64,000 nucleotides of DNA from Megaustenia siamemsis (lineage: Eukaryota > Mollusca > Gastropoda > Stylommatophora > Ariophantidae): positions 60,937,592 through 61,001,591 of the forward strand of contig JAVIAB010000101.1 of NCBI GenBank assembly GCA_032433765.1, read 5' to 3'. The position numbers and the translations under genes were made by a program. Positions 31,273 to 42,999 of this stretch are shown here, piece after piece. How positions within the stretch are numbered: the first letter of the stretch is position 1; every line of letters starts with the position of its first letter. The notes under the pieces are model-generated. The model was not told the origin of the DNA. It worked only from the letters and a program-made list of their open reading frames with translations, and made no database searches.

Positions 31273-31610
31273 TTTGCAATAATATTTTTAAGTGTTATTT
31301 TTTCAGCGGTTATGAAAAAAAGCGAAACAATAGTGCCGGTTATATTATGTATACAGAAACATCACAAAGTATACGTCGCTCGCGCATATTATATTACGAT
31401 GTTTTATATAACTTACCTCTGCGACTTTGTGTGCCCACGCATAATTATGATTCTGGAGATACAAAACCATTCATGAATTAAAATTAAAACATTTCAAAGT
31501 GGATTATTTAAATTAATCACCTTTTCTCTGACTATCAAAACGCACTGATAGTAACACCGAAAAAAAAACTGTGTGAATCAGCAGCTGATTATAATATAAG
31601 TACAGTACCG
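31273..31610. other. No recognised feature
   Basis: A 120-codon frame (31114-31476) starts in the right arm and has no recognisable domain. Confidence 0.5.
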
Positions 31611-32010
31611 GCTCAAACATGAGCATTAGACAAGAAAACAGACGCTGACAATTGAAGCCTTAGAAATATAGATTTATAGATGAATGTGAAACATAGGATT
31701 AAAGGGAAAAAAAACAAACGATGAATTCTTAAAACAACTAAATTGAAAAGAGAACGACTAAACAAGACATGTGATTTTAGAACAAAAAGTTCTGTGAAAA
31801 ACACAGCAGCCTACTAAAAGTAATCTTTGAAAGGGAAAATACAAGACAAAAGAGGCGGAGGCAGACAAAGGCTAACATGGGCTAGCAACATCAAAAGATG
31901 GACAAGTAGGCATATGGTAATCTGCACCGTCACAGCAAGAGAATTAGCAGAATGACGCTGTATGGTATCCAACCTTAGATTCGGAGACTGCACTCAATAA
32001 TAATTATTCC
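31611..32010 (+). mobile_element. LINE-B fragment
   Basis: Follows 40680-41050: ATTAGACAAGAAAACAGACG, a WIYRRxGRIG-like region with indels, AAAAGAGGCGGAGGCAGACA and ACATCAAAAGATGGACAAGT. It ends TTAGATTCGGAGACTGCACT + CAATAATAA. Heavily mutated. Confidence 0.75.
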
Positions 32011-32151
32011 CGGTTCCAGGTACCTGCAACTCGTGGCACGCAATGTGCTTAGGGGCACCATCAACATATATTCAATACAAATTAAAAAAGAACATTAAAG
32101 TCTAAATAATAATTAAACTTTGACTTTGTCAAGATGGAATAAAAGAAGGTA

Positions 32152-32175
32152 TATATATATATATATATATATATG
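32152..32175. repeat. AT microsatellite
   Basis: TA run abutting a SINE. Confidence 0.9.
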
Positions 32176-32185
32176 AATGTAAAGT

Positions 32186-32431
32186 ACCGACGACACGCCA
32201 AGTGGCGTATAGGGAATATGGTGTTAGTGACCATAAATTTTACAGATCCACGGCACATGATTTTTGGGGTAGTGTGGTCGATATTACGCCCGTGCCGCTT
32301 TACTTTCCCAGAAAAAAAAAAACCGGTACCCATTAAAGACTGGGTGAACCGCAAGGCGTCGGTTGAGATCGAACCCTACCTCTTGTTCTTTGTAGTCCAG
32401 TTCACTAACCACCGAGCTATCGCGGTTCCCA
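32186..32431 (-). mobile_element. SINE-1 copy
   Basis: The minus strand has GGAACCGCGATAGCTCGGTG and GGGTTCGATC (A/B boxes), TTCACCCAGTCTTTAATGGG, GGGCGTAATATCGACCACAC and GCCACTTGGCGTGTCG. Near full length. Possible but AT-rich target duplications (ATATATG...) on both sides are not decisive. Confidence 0.87.
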
Positions 32432-34610
32432 TATATGTATCTATATGTTTTATTTTCTTTTCAACATTTTTATAATTGTACTTAAAATGGGCACCGAGGT
32501 TCAGCTTGTCCAGAGCGCCCGCGACAATAGGGCCGACTCTGTAAGTAACAACAAATATTGCTTACTACAGTCACAGAGTTGCATGGTTATTATTCCAATA
32601 TGATTAAAGATGGCACGACATTTCTTTTGATGTTAAACTGAATATTTGTGCAGCTGTTGTACTTGCCTCAGTGAGTGTACTTTGCCTTTTCGACACATAC
32701 ATCTCTTTTTTGTGTTTCGGTTCTTTTTTATCTTTACACGCCATATGTTTCTACTTGTCTGCATCCAGGATGCAGAAGTATACATCTTTTAATGTAGTCG
32801 TTAGTAAGAAGAGATAATAAATACCCAAGAGTGTGTGCAATTGCTTATAATTGAACAATTTATAGTCAAATTTATTTGCTATCTCTTATGTTTACTGAAG
32901 AGCTGGGAGGTACTAATGTACCCTATATGCAGATATTATCTAGAGTTTGGTATAATATTTATAATGTGCATCCCTTTAAAATTAAAACATAGTTGATTCT
33001 ATCGATACTTGTATCTATGTCTCACAGGCAGACTAACCAATGGCCCAATCCTTCCTGTCAACGGGTCAGTCGTTGGTGAACTAAAATAATGGCAATTGTT
33101 AACCAACATCATGACTGTGGGAAAAGGGCCAGGCTTGGGAACTCATTATTCCTGGAGTGCGAACTCTGACTTACAGCGTGGTCTCATTGACAGAGATAGA
33201 CAACAACAAAATGTGTGCACATAAGTACAATTGCAATATTTGACATGGCAACAGTGGACAAGACATAGACTATTCAAAAATGTCCAGGTCACGGAGATAA
33301 AATGATATATATATATAGAGAGAGAGAGAAAGAGAGGTGAAGAAAGAGAGTTAGACTGATATACATTAAGTATGAAATTTGGACACCAAACCGAGAATGC
33401 TTGTACCCACTGTCTGTAACCAGATAACAGTCACAAATGTAGCGGTATTTTTTTTTTTATCTTCGCTTCCTGTGATAATAGCCATATCGATTATCTTCGT
33501 TTCGTTGTACAGTGCAAACATAAAACACACATAACACGGTGACTTTATGTTAACAACTTGAGTTATGTTGGTGAAGCGAAAGCTGATATACAAGAGACAG
33601 AACGTCTAAATACAGTTAACAGTTGACAGTAGGAACCAGATCTTTGTTTAAATGACAAGAAATCAGAGCTTTGTGTGGTCTCTAAAGAAATGATATTACC
33701 ACCATGGTGTAATATGTGGATGTGGTTATTAAGAAGGATGCTTGAAGTACTGTAGCGAAACCAAAATATCCAAGTAAAGTGTATTTTTAAAATATATAAA
33801 ATTGTATGGAGCAGCTACATTAGTGAAAGACAAGCCAAACCACAAAGTTTCGGCAAAAGACTTCACCTGGTATACCACACAAGTATGTTCTCTGCAGCTA
33901 TACTCGCAGCCCCGGATAACATTTAGTGTTGTGTATATTTAATAGTTGGGCTGACCTCCATTTAAAGATAGCGATGTAGGGAGGAAGATAATGATATAAA
34001 TAATAAAGGGCAGACCAGGTTTGTGTTTTCCTGTGTGGCAAAGAGGCGATTTGCAATATATAACAGACACCATTAAACATTGCATGTAGTGAAACAGATA
34101 TAGGCAAAGGGAAGAGAATTTTGATTGAGGGCGTGGCACGGTGAGCGATGTCATTGTGAAATTATTACACAGCGCCTAGGGTTATGGGGGAGCCTGTATC
34201 AAACATCTTTTGACTATGACCAAGATTAAACTGATAGTGACATGAAGGCAACTGTTGATCTCTCTCCTGGTGTTTCCAGACACCATCATCACCTATAGCC
34301 ATGCAGACTATGGGTCACATGTAGATCGTTTGTCTGTCATCAAGACAAGTAATGTTAACCCATATCAACAAGACCATAAAACAAAACCAGTATTCCGTGT
34401 TCCTTCTACTTCGCTGTGATACCTTAGAAGTGTGGGTAAACAAATGGGTGATTAGTCGCATTATACAGGTAATATATTATGATCACACTAATGGTTACAG
34501 TAGCTCTCTGATTGTGCACAGGTAGTTTGCATTTACAAACTAAACCAGCTAGAAAGATAACATAGCTTATGTGAATAAGCAATTAAACAATAAATAATAT
34601 ATATAAATTA
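32432..34610. other. Long stretch, nothing recognised
   Basis: About 2.2 kb. An AT/GA microsatellite lies at 33307-33345. Short frames (33366-33593 minus, 33898-34154 minus) show no domains. Confidence 0.6.
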
Positions 34611-35215
34611 TTGAGTGTCGGACAACTTAAGGGTTATATTACGTACATGTTATGTTACTTACAGGTATTATTACTTACATGTTATATTATTTGCATGATA
34701 TATTACTTAGTTAATACCGACCACATTATCCCAAAAATCATGTGCCGAAGGTCTGTACAATTTATGGCCACTAACATCATATTCCATATACACCACTTGG
34801 CGTGACGGGAGTACTAAAAAAACAACTAAATATTACTTAATGGTTATATTACTTACAGACCATATTTCTTACAGGCCATAATACTTACAGGTTATATTAC
34901 TTAAAGGTCATATTACTTACAATTTATATTAATTACAGGTTATATTACTTAAAGGTCATATTACTTAATATTTATATTACTTATAGGTTATATTCCTTAA
35001 TGTCATATTATTTACAATTTATATTACTTAAAGATCATATTACTTACAATTTATACTACTTACATGTTATATTACGTAAGGATCACATATTACTTACAAT
35101 GTATATTACTTACATGTTATATTACTTACAGCTCATATTACTTATAATGTATATTACTTACATGTTATATTACTTATAAAGCTCATATTACTTATAATTT
35201 ATATTACTTACTTGT
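34611..35215. repeat. Degenerate ~15-bp AT-rich tandem repeat
   Basis: Module TTATATTACTTACAG/TCATATTACTTACAA repeated dozens of times. A 5'-truncated SINE-1 piece (34708-34815) interrupts the array. Confidence 0.85.
34708..34815 (+). mobile_element. SINE-1, 5'-truncated
   Basis: Starts at ATACCGACCACATTATCCCA and ends CACCACTTGGCGTGACGGGA + GTACT. It lies inside the 15-bp array. Confidence 0.85.
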
Positions 35216-35496
35216 GTTTGTAGAACTCTTACGGTAGACAGCTATGTAGATAACAATAGTTCGTCTTCAAAAATAAATACAATTCCCAATACATTTGTTG
35301 TTCAAGGTTTTTTTTTTTTAAAACTGTCCAGGACACGTTAGGGCTAACTTGACAGGTCATTAGATACATGTTTCATAGTTGAGCTAAGTTGCCATCAGTT
35401 TACATTCTCATGGGAAGTATGTTAACGATTATTAACTTCAAATGGTTTAGTAGATTTTACGGTTTTATTATTTGTGCAAACGTTTAAAAAGACAGT
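35216..35496. other. No recognised feature
   Basis: AT-rich spacer. Confidence 0.5.
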
Positions 35497-35791
35497 TATG
35501 GTTATGGAAGGCTCCGGTATCACTGTAGACGAATTAAAATCCATAATTGCTCAACCGCCCGTGCCAGTGGAATCATCCGAATTAATATCTCATATCACAA
35601 ACAAAGAAAGGGAGCTGCAGTCCCCATCATAGCAATCTCAGCACACGCCAAATGACACAAGGCGAAACCGCACAAAGAGTGAACACAACCATCTGTTCCC
35701 CGTCATACGATATCGTCATTCATCGTAAGCAATTGGAATATCAAAACATTTCAGGATGTAACACAGCTCACGGTGTGCATAGAGCACTTAA
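35497..35791 (+). mobile_element. Unclassified dispersed repeat J, copy 2
   Basis: GTTATGGTTATGGAAGGCTC then CGGTATCACTGTAGACGAAT matches 18565 onward. The plus frame from ATG gives MEGSGITVDELKSIIAQPPV then PVESSEL. It ends at GCATAGAGCACTTAAAA with a short A run. It differs from copy 1 by ~10-15% as judged by eye. Confidence 0.6.
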
Positions 35792-36470
35792 AAAGACAGA
35801 AGATCCATGATGTGCTGTACCAATAATTTTGTTCAAGGTTTTTTTTGTTATCACTTCTGGACATAGAACGGGTACGAGTGACATTATAGCGTTGTATTCC
35901 CTTTCAGTATGCATCACAGTGAAGAAAGGGTGCAATAAACAAAGCTAAATTATCTGTGAGCTAACACTTTTCTTTATTTTGTTCATTTCCAATTTGTGTC
36001 TGTGATCATGTAAACATATACACATTTGTCTGCACTTCTGCATATGAGGTCTCTATGTGTCTTCACATCTCAAACAATGGGAAGTAAGATTGTAGATGAA
36101 GACAGAAGTGCGTTTATCTTAATGTAAAACATTGTTGACGATGCATGTCATGGCAATAACTAAAGTAACAGCTCAATCATAGTTTAATTCATTGAATCAC
36201 TTATTGCAATAACTCAATCATTCACTAATTTACTAGCTTATATCAATTACTCATTACTTCACTCGCTCACTCCCTTAATTGTTTACACAACAACTCACTC
36301 ACTAATTTACATCCAAATAGTTACTATTTCAATAAGACATCCACTCATAATTTAGTCTAGTGTAGTTTAACCAAATTATAATAATGTCTTGAGGTGATGG
36401 CAGTTCTTAATGGATTGCTGTACCACAACCTCGGTAATTGCATAGCACCAGTTACGATATCAATGTTGAT
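35792..36470. other. No recognised gene
   Basis: A loose CACTC/AATCA-rich stretch lies at about 36170-36340, like 22365-22700 but not clearly periodic. Confidence 0.55.
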
Positions 36471-36900
36471 CTGAATAAACTATGTTGTTAGTCCCGTTGT
36501 TTCAGCTGTTACTGGCAAACCATCTATGTTGAGCTGAATAAACTGTGTTGTTAGTCCCATTGTTTCAGCTGTTACTGGCAAACCATCTATGTTGAACTGA
36601 ATAAACTGCGTTGTTAGTCCCGTTGTTACAGCTGTTACTGGCAAACCATCTATGTTGAGCTGAATAAACTATGTTGTTAGTCCCGTTGTTTCAGCTGTTA
36701 CTGGCAAACCATCTATGTTGAGCTGAATAAACTGTGTTGTTAGTCCTGTTGTTACAGTTGTTACTGGCAAACCATCTATGTTGAGCTGAATAAACTATGT
36801 TGCTAGTCCCGTTGTTTCAGCTGTTACTGGCAAACCATCTATGTTGAGCTGAATAAACTATGTTGTTAGTCCCGTTGTTTCAGCTGTTACTGGCAAACCA
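36471..36900. repeat. 63-bp minisatellite, about 6.8 copies
   Basis: Unit CTGAATAAACTATGTTGTTA + GTCCCGTTGTTTCAGCTGTT + ACTGGCAAACCATCTATGTT + GAG, starting at 36471, 36534 and so on. Few variants (TTTCAG/TTACAG, TGTTAG/TGCTAG). Confidence 0.96.
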
Positions 36901-37649
36901 ATGCTTCCTAGCGTTGTTTTCATACTGGTCTCATACTCTCCTTATCGACTCATCTGTCTCGGCCATCCATGATTTTCTGGGTATGAGGCATCTGCTCCAG
37001 AAGGTAAAGAGAGAAGAAATAAATATATTTCTAAAAAAAACTCGACATCACCAATCAACCTTCTTTGGCGGATTCCCATTAGTTTCACTTTAATTTCTCT
37101 TTATTTCCCACTATTTCTGTTGAAATATTCAGATTTCGCATTGCCATTAATTTATTTTATAAACGCCCTTACAATTGTCTGATTGTGCACTACAGTTGTC
37201 TATAGATGTTCGACTATCACATGTAGATTGTCATATATCCGATTGTATGAGGTGATTATATCCGATTTCTTTTTACCGTCAATCGTGATTTGAACAATTC
37301 TATTTATCAGTGACGGTTTCAAGCTAAAACGAATGTAAATGGTTGTTTCCACATTAATAACTAAACACAACGTTTCTTTTAGTTGTTGAGATGTGTCAAC
37401 ATTAACTATCAAAGCCCAGTGCAACGAGATCCGTGTTTCCTCTGTAAAGCACAGTACATATATGTCCAAACGTGCACGTTGCGTAGTTATTCATCGGTTG
37501 CTTATCGTAGACTTATTTCATTGCTGTCATTATAAATGGATGATGTATATTTGAGACAAAGATCTTTGTACCCTCAACCAGTCCATGGAATTCCTGCCAC
37601 GCACAACAGTGTTATCTATGTGGTGTATATATTTGTGCTATTTCACAGT
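36901..37649. other. No recognised feature
   Basis: Short frames at 36860-37093 (plus) and 37200-37469 (minus) without domains. Confidence 0.55.
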
Positions 37650-37870
37650 TATTGAGTTATTTGCGGGTCATCATCATTGAACTCCGAACATGTCTATAGG
37701 TGCTCAGATTCCCTCCTCAGCAAGCCCCTCATTGTCCAACGACTGACGACTGCAGTTCTATGTTTGTTGATACGTTTTCTCACACGGCCATTAAGTTTCT
37801 CATTTTTGGCTGTGCCCATCTTAACTCCCATTTCCATCACCCGAAGAAGTGACGTTTCACGGTGATTTAC
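37650..37870 (-). mobile_element. LINE-H 3' fragment
   Basis: The reverse complement carries the VRRLINxHRTGVVS-like coding end and GTTCAATGATGATGACCCGC, then AAATAACTCAATAACTGTG. It is parallel to 47128-47330. Truncated within ~70 codons of the end. Confidence 0.75.
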
Positions 37871-38094
37871 TTACGTTATTGGCAGTCTCATATACCTGTA
37901 GATATAGACAATTATTTGCAGATAAAAGACATGTTTTTTAACAAAATTTTATTTATTTGTTATAGCTATAGCATTTTGTCAGCACTAATAAAATCCGGTA
38001 TATATTTTTAAAGAGGTTATTTTACGAGTCCGTTATATATAAGCATAATACAATCCAAAATATAATGTAACTATTTGCTACTTTGTATTGGATA
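37871..38094. other. No recognised feature
   Basis: AT-rich spacer. Confidence 0.5.
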
Positions 38095-38220
38095 CACATA
38101 TGTAGTAAAGATATGTAATGAAATATGTAGTAAAGATATGTAATATAAATATGTAATAAAGATATGTAATATAATATGTAATAAAGATATGTAATAAAGA
38201 CATGTAATAAAGATATATCG
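38095..38220. repeat. AT-rich short tandem repeat
   Basis: ATATGTAATAAAG/ATATGTAGTAAAG repeated about 9 times. Confidence 0.8.
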
Positions 38221-39049
38221 CAGTGAAAAGAGACTGGCCCTCCCTGGATGCCCACCACGTCTGTTCAAACTTATCTAACCTCTATCTACGAGCGTATACA
38301 GATGTGAAATTCAAAGTTACATAACTCCTGATCTAAATAAAATGAATTAATTAGCCATTATTAAAGACACAATATTCTGAGTGTGATTATTTTAAAATCA
38401 AGAACAATAATAGTGCCCAAGGAGCAAGTGAATATTACAACTTCAAAGAAGTAACCTTAGAAGAAGCGTGTGTACATCAACACTTAGGAATTGTTCACTT
38501 GCTTTTTCTCTGGATGGGTGTCAGTTCCCCAGACGGAAGATGCCTAGTACATTACGGTGTTTACTTTTTTTTGAACGATGGTGATGTGATGATAAAGTTT
38601 TCGTTGATTTTTTGTTTTCTGTTAAAAAAGTTCAGGCTATATTTATTACGAGAACGTAATATTTGATAATACATTTTATGAACGGTATATTTTTATATAA
38701 CCTGGAACCCGTACCACTTCTGTCACTGTCGTCAATTGTAGCTTGGCTCTGTCATTCATTCATCTGTGAGCAGATCTAATGGCTATAAATCAGTAGTGAT
38801 ATATTATAACAAAACGTACAATAGGGCGGGCAGTCTCTTCCCAAGTAATTAATGTGATTACGTGATGATGGAGGCTGTACATGAAAGCTGAATTGATTTA
38901 TTAGTTCTAACTGAGTTGCAACATCTACAAACGTAATGTCCAATGTGTCTAGAGTATCATCACCGATTATAAACGAATAATTGCCATTTATTCTATTTTT
39001 ATATTTAAAAAAGTAGCATCTCTTTATTTTATCCCGGTTATATTTGGTA
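38221..39049. other. No recognised feature
   Basis: The minus-strand frame at 38776-39195 (139 codons) covers LINE-A in antisense at its 5' end and unrelated DNA after; I do not support it as a gene. Confidence 0.55.
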
Positions 39050-39250
39050 CATTTAGTAAAGGAAAGCAACAAGAAAGGTCTCAGTCTGAATAGTAAGTCT
39101 AAAACAGAAGTAATGGTCTCATCGACGAAACAATCATCACCATCATGCAACATAAAAATAAACAAGTCAAATCTGAAACAAGTGCAAAGCTGCAAATACT
39201 TGGTTACAATAATAACATCAGATTCTGGCCACAGAAATAAAAAGAAGGAT
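39050..39250 (+). mobile_element. LINE-A internal fragment
   Basis: Matches 44895-45075: KKGLSLNSKS then EVMVS, INKSNLKQVQSCKYL and IITSDSG. Both ends are truncated, and it directly precedes another LINE piece. Confidence 0.8.
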
Positions 39251-39289
39251 AACTCAGATCAAAACCATTTAAGTTGTTGTTGTTCTATA

Positions 39290-39520
39290 TAACCCTGCCA
39301 AGAATATATAGAGCAACAACAACGTAAATGGTTTGGCCACCTGGTCAGTATAAATCCTTATCAATCACCATCAAGGGCGTTCTTCTCGCGAATGCATGGA
39401 AAAAGACCAAGAGGAAGACCCAGAAGAAGATGGAGAGATGCAGTGACAGAGACATGTAACAACAAAGGAAATTCACTAATTCAGACAGTTCGAGCAGCTC
39501 ACATTAATTATTTCATGACG
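39290..39520 (+). mobile_element. LINE-F C-terminal fragment
   Basis: The plus frame gives QQQRKWFGHLVSINPYQSPS, RAFFSRMHGKRPRGRPRRRW and RDAVTE: the W-x-GH and GKRxRGRPxxRW motifs usual at the C-terminus of non-LTR reverse transcriptases. It is the single copy of this family here. GTTGTTGTTCTATATA (39272) and TATATAGAGCAACAACAAC (39306) form a hairpin at its start. Confidence 0.65.
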
Positions 39521-39540
39521 AACGGGACAAAAAGCCAGAC

Positions 39541-41090
39541 ATAAAATGTACATACAACTATAAAATCCTGAAATCTGAAGTAGAAAAAGCTATAAAAACA
39601 ATGAAAAAGGGGACGGCAGCAGGACCTGACAATAAACAGATAGAGATGATACAGGCTCTAGAAGATTTTGGCATCGAAGTGATCACATACATATGCAATG
39701 ACATATATCAATAAGGATACATACCAAACGAACTAAAAACATCAACTTTCATTGCATTGCCTAAAAAGAATGGTGCAGTTGAATGCAGTGACTTCAGATC
39801 AATAAGCCTAATGAGCCAGGTAACAAAAATTTTACTAAACGTTGAACAGGGAAGGATTCAAAATAAAATCAACACTGAATTAGATGAGCAACAATTTGGA
39901 TTCAGGAAAAACAGTGGGACAGAAGAAGCCATATTTAGCATGAGGACATTGATTGAAAAGTACACAGAAGTAAACAAACCAATACATGCCTGCTTTATAG
40001 ACTACACCAAAGCTTTCGATAGAATACACCATAACCAACTTATAGACTGCCTAAAGGATATAAATCTAGACGACACAGACATACGACTAATATGTACTTT
40101 GTACTGGGAGCAAACAGCAATAATAAAGTATAACAAGGAGAACTCTACACCCATGGACATAAAATGATAAGTAAGACAAGGATGCATCCTATCACCAAGC
40201 TTGTTCAATCTATACACTGAGCAAATCTTTAAAAACATCTCAGAGATGTCAGGCCTTAAAATTAATGTAAAGATAATCAATAACCTAAGATATGCTGATG
40301 ATACTGTTCTACTAGCAGAAAATCCTAAAGACCTACAACAATTACTTAATGTGATAAGCATAACAAGCAAAAAATATGGAACATATATGAATATAAAAAA
40401 GACTAAAACTATTATCATAAACAAAGAAAAGTATCAAGACCTACAATTAAATATCACAATTGAGGGAATACATCTGGAGACAGTCCAGAGCTACAACTAC
40501 CTGGGACATACTATAACCAATGATGGAAAATGTAAAATGGAAATAAACAAAATAATAGGTATAGCAAAAAGTAATTTTAATGCCATGAAAAATGTGCTAA
40601 CAACAACACAAATATCAGCAGGGCTGAAACTAAGAATGGCAAAATGTTACATCGTCTCAATATTCCTGTATGGTGCAGAAACATGGATATTAGACAAGAA
40701 AACAGAACAGAAAATTGAAGCCTTTGAAATGTGGATTTATAGAAGAATAGGTAGAATTGGATGGAAAGAAAAGAAAACAAACGATGAAGTTTTAAAACAA
40801 CTGAAAATAAAAAGAGAACTACTAAATACAATTAAGACAATACAAATGCAATTTTTGGCATGTTAAAAGACACATCAGCCTACTAAATGTAATATTGGAA
40901 GGGACAATACAAGGTAAAAGAGGCAGAAGCAGACCAAGACTAACTGGACGAGTAACGTCAAAAAATGGACAAATCAGCCTGTGACAACCTGCACCTTCAA
41001 AGCAAGAGACAGAATGTTGTTCCCTTGTAGCTAGAATTCAATGCGGTGGACGGCACTAATGATGAACATAAATAACGTAGATTGATTAAA
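39541..41090 (+). mobile_element. LINE-B, longest copy: most of the reverse transcriptase
   Basis: The RT fingers start with KTMKKGTAAGPDNKQIEMIQ. The palm has ACFIDYTKAFDRIHH (39991-40035) and VRQGCILSPSLFNLY, then YADD at 40291-40302. Thumb and C-terminal regions follow: YLGHTITNDGKCKMEINKII, IFLYGAETWILDKK, WIYRRIGRIGWKEKKTNDEV. Frames 39757-40167 and 40201-40866 are in register, split only by TGATAA at 40165-40170 where GxRQG is normal. Another stop lies near 39712. A one-base loss near 40858 shifts the C-terminus (GKRGRSRPR region). The endonuclease and anything upstream are missing. The 3' end has CAATGCGGTGGACGGCACT, then AATGATGAA. It is dead but the best-preserved RT here. Confidence 0.9.
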
Positions 41091-41270
41091 TAGGGAAACA
41101 ACCATCATTCGTTTGTCTTGCCAAAATGAAGTGATCTATATTCCTTGGTCTTGTAACGTGGAAATAATGATGATGAGATGGCACTTAATGGTGATGGATA
41201 CACATTATACATCTTATTGATATTATACATGTTTTGTCTCTATGATATTACTTACATCTTTAGATACATG
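41091..41270. other. No recognised feature
   Basis: Short spacer. Confidence 0.5.
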
Positions 41271-41470
41271 TCGCACAATGGATATCTGAGAATGCATGGG
41301 AAATAGTGAAATGACCACATTCAGAACAACTATATCGCACAATGGATATCTGAGAACGCATGGGAAATCGTGAAATGACCACATTCAGAACAACTATATC
41401 GCACAATGGATATCTGAGAATGCATGGGAAATAGTGAAATGACCACATTCAGAACAACTATATCGCTCAA
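41271..41470. repeat. 64-bp tandem repeat, 3 copies
   Basis: Units start TCGCACAATGGATATCTGAG at 41271, 41335 and 41399; the next start at 41463 is truncated. Nearly identical copies. Confidence 0.95.
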
Positions 41471-42312
41471 TTAATCGTGTGCAGTGTTTTCTGTTTAGCT
41501 TTTCTGCCAATTCTCATCTCTGGAGGTGGGTGGGGGGATGCTTCTATGTGTGTTTTGGGATTGTCCATTGCTCTAACGAACAGATATTGGGAACGGGTGT
41601 ACACACAGCAGAAGATAAATCAATCTTCAAATTAAACAGAAAAACACAGTTAGAATCATAAAATACAAAAATTACATTGCATTGTAATATATAAAACATC
41701 AATGTATGAAATCTGACTGCATGTTTGTCTGGTAGTGTTGATAAGATAGTTAAAAATTGTGATACATCATGGTAAGGTGGATATTACTTTCCCTTTAAAA
41801 AGAAAAGCCTACACCTTTCTTTCATGAAAACAAAAGTAGGAAAACGGTATACGCACAGCTTTACGTAAGAAATATACAAAACATAAACCAACGGCGATGC
41901 TGCTCTCTAACCCTTGAGCAGGACAAGTAAACACACACATACACATATATGTAAACAAATAAATTGAACACTACATATCCAATTAATAATTAGATATCAG
42001 AAGAAAAGCAGATAAGAAATTAAAATGAAAGATCTCAACTTCCAGCTGCTGTGACCGGGTCAGCAATAAAAAGTGCTTCGTTCTGAGGCGACCAGCGTTG
42101 CGAGGGCACGAGCACAGGTAATGGGCACTTGATGGAGGGGTGTATTTTGATGCCTCCACCCCCTGCTACCTAAGTGGAATGTTGAGAATGTGTGATCTGC
42201 CGTTACTGTGTTCGTTGCCTGGTGAATGCACATGTAGGTGTTCGATCATTAACGTATCTTCTCGTGGCGTGACCACAAAGTTGTATTAAAGGTAAAGTAC
42301 GAGACTTGAACC
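41471..42312. other. No recognised feature
   Basis: About 840 bases without a supported gene. The 42040-42250 part is GC-richer but has no motif I recognise. Confidence 0.6.
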
Positions 42313-42736
42313 AACGTCTTAGTACGCGAATTTACACCCATATGTGCTCGGTCGCCTATCTTAGCACGCGAGTTTCCTCCCAAATGTGCTCGGTCGCCTA
42401 TCTTAGCACGCGAGTTTCCTCCCATATGTGCTCGGTCGCCTATCTTAGCACGCGAGTTTCCTCCCATATGTGCTCGGTCGCCTATCTTAGCACGCGAGTT
42501 TCCCCCATATGTGCTCGGTCGCCTATCTTAGCACGCGAGTTTCCTCCCATATGTGCTCGGTCGCCTATCTTAGCACGCGAGTTTCCTCCCATATGTGCTC
42601 GGTCGCCTATCTTAGCACGCGAGTTTCCTCCCATATGTGCTCGGTCGCCTATCTTAGCACGCGAGTTTCCTCCCATATGTGCTCGGTCGCCTATCTTAGC
42701 ACGCGAGTTTCCTCCCATATGTGCTCGGTCGCCTAT
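42313..42736. repeat. 42-bp minisatellite, about 10 copies
   Basis: Unit CCTATCTTAGCACGCGAGTT + TCCTCCCATATGTGCTCGGT + CG. One unit (near 42500) has lost a base (TTTCCCCC). Since 42 is a multiple of 3 and the unit lacks stops in several frames, long frames appear on both strands (14-residue repeats such as MCSVAYLSTRVSSH or MGGNSRAKIGDRAH). Confidence 0.96.
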
Positions 42737-42999
42737 CCAGACATGTTCGGAGATTTCTGGATAGTGTCGCTTCAAACATCGAAACTCAGATGCGAGGCGA
42801 AACTCCTCACCTTCCCAGACTAATACCCTGGAACCCATTTCTGCCAACGGCTGGGTCGACAGTGGGGGTATTTTTTTTCCCCACCTGCGAGTACAATTCA
42901 CACTGCTCCCAGCGGGAATCGAACACGGGTTGTCCGAACGTCGGTAGTCGAGTCGAATGGTTTTTCCAATTAGGCATAACTAATGTTTGTTACGTAAGT
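42737..42999. other. Spacer with possible tRNA-like SINE head
   Basis: On the minus strand GTTCGGACAACCCGTGTTCG then ATTCCCG (about 42945-42905) resembles a T-arm/B box. Low certainty. Confidence 0.35.

Noticed and set aside
38776..39195. 139-codon minus-strand gene
   Set aside because: Its start lies antisense to a LINE-A fragment and the rest lacks any motif.
42306..42901. 152- and 139-codon repeat proteins
   Set aside because: Frames exist on both strands only because the unit is 42 bp and stop-free; a one-base loss in one unit breaks the pattern.
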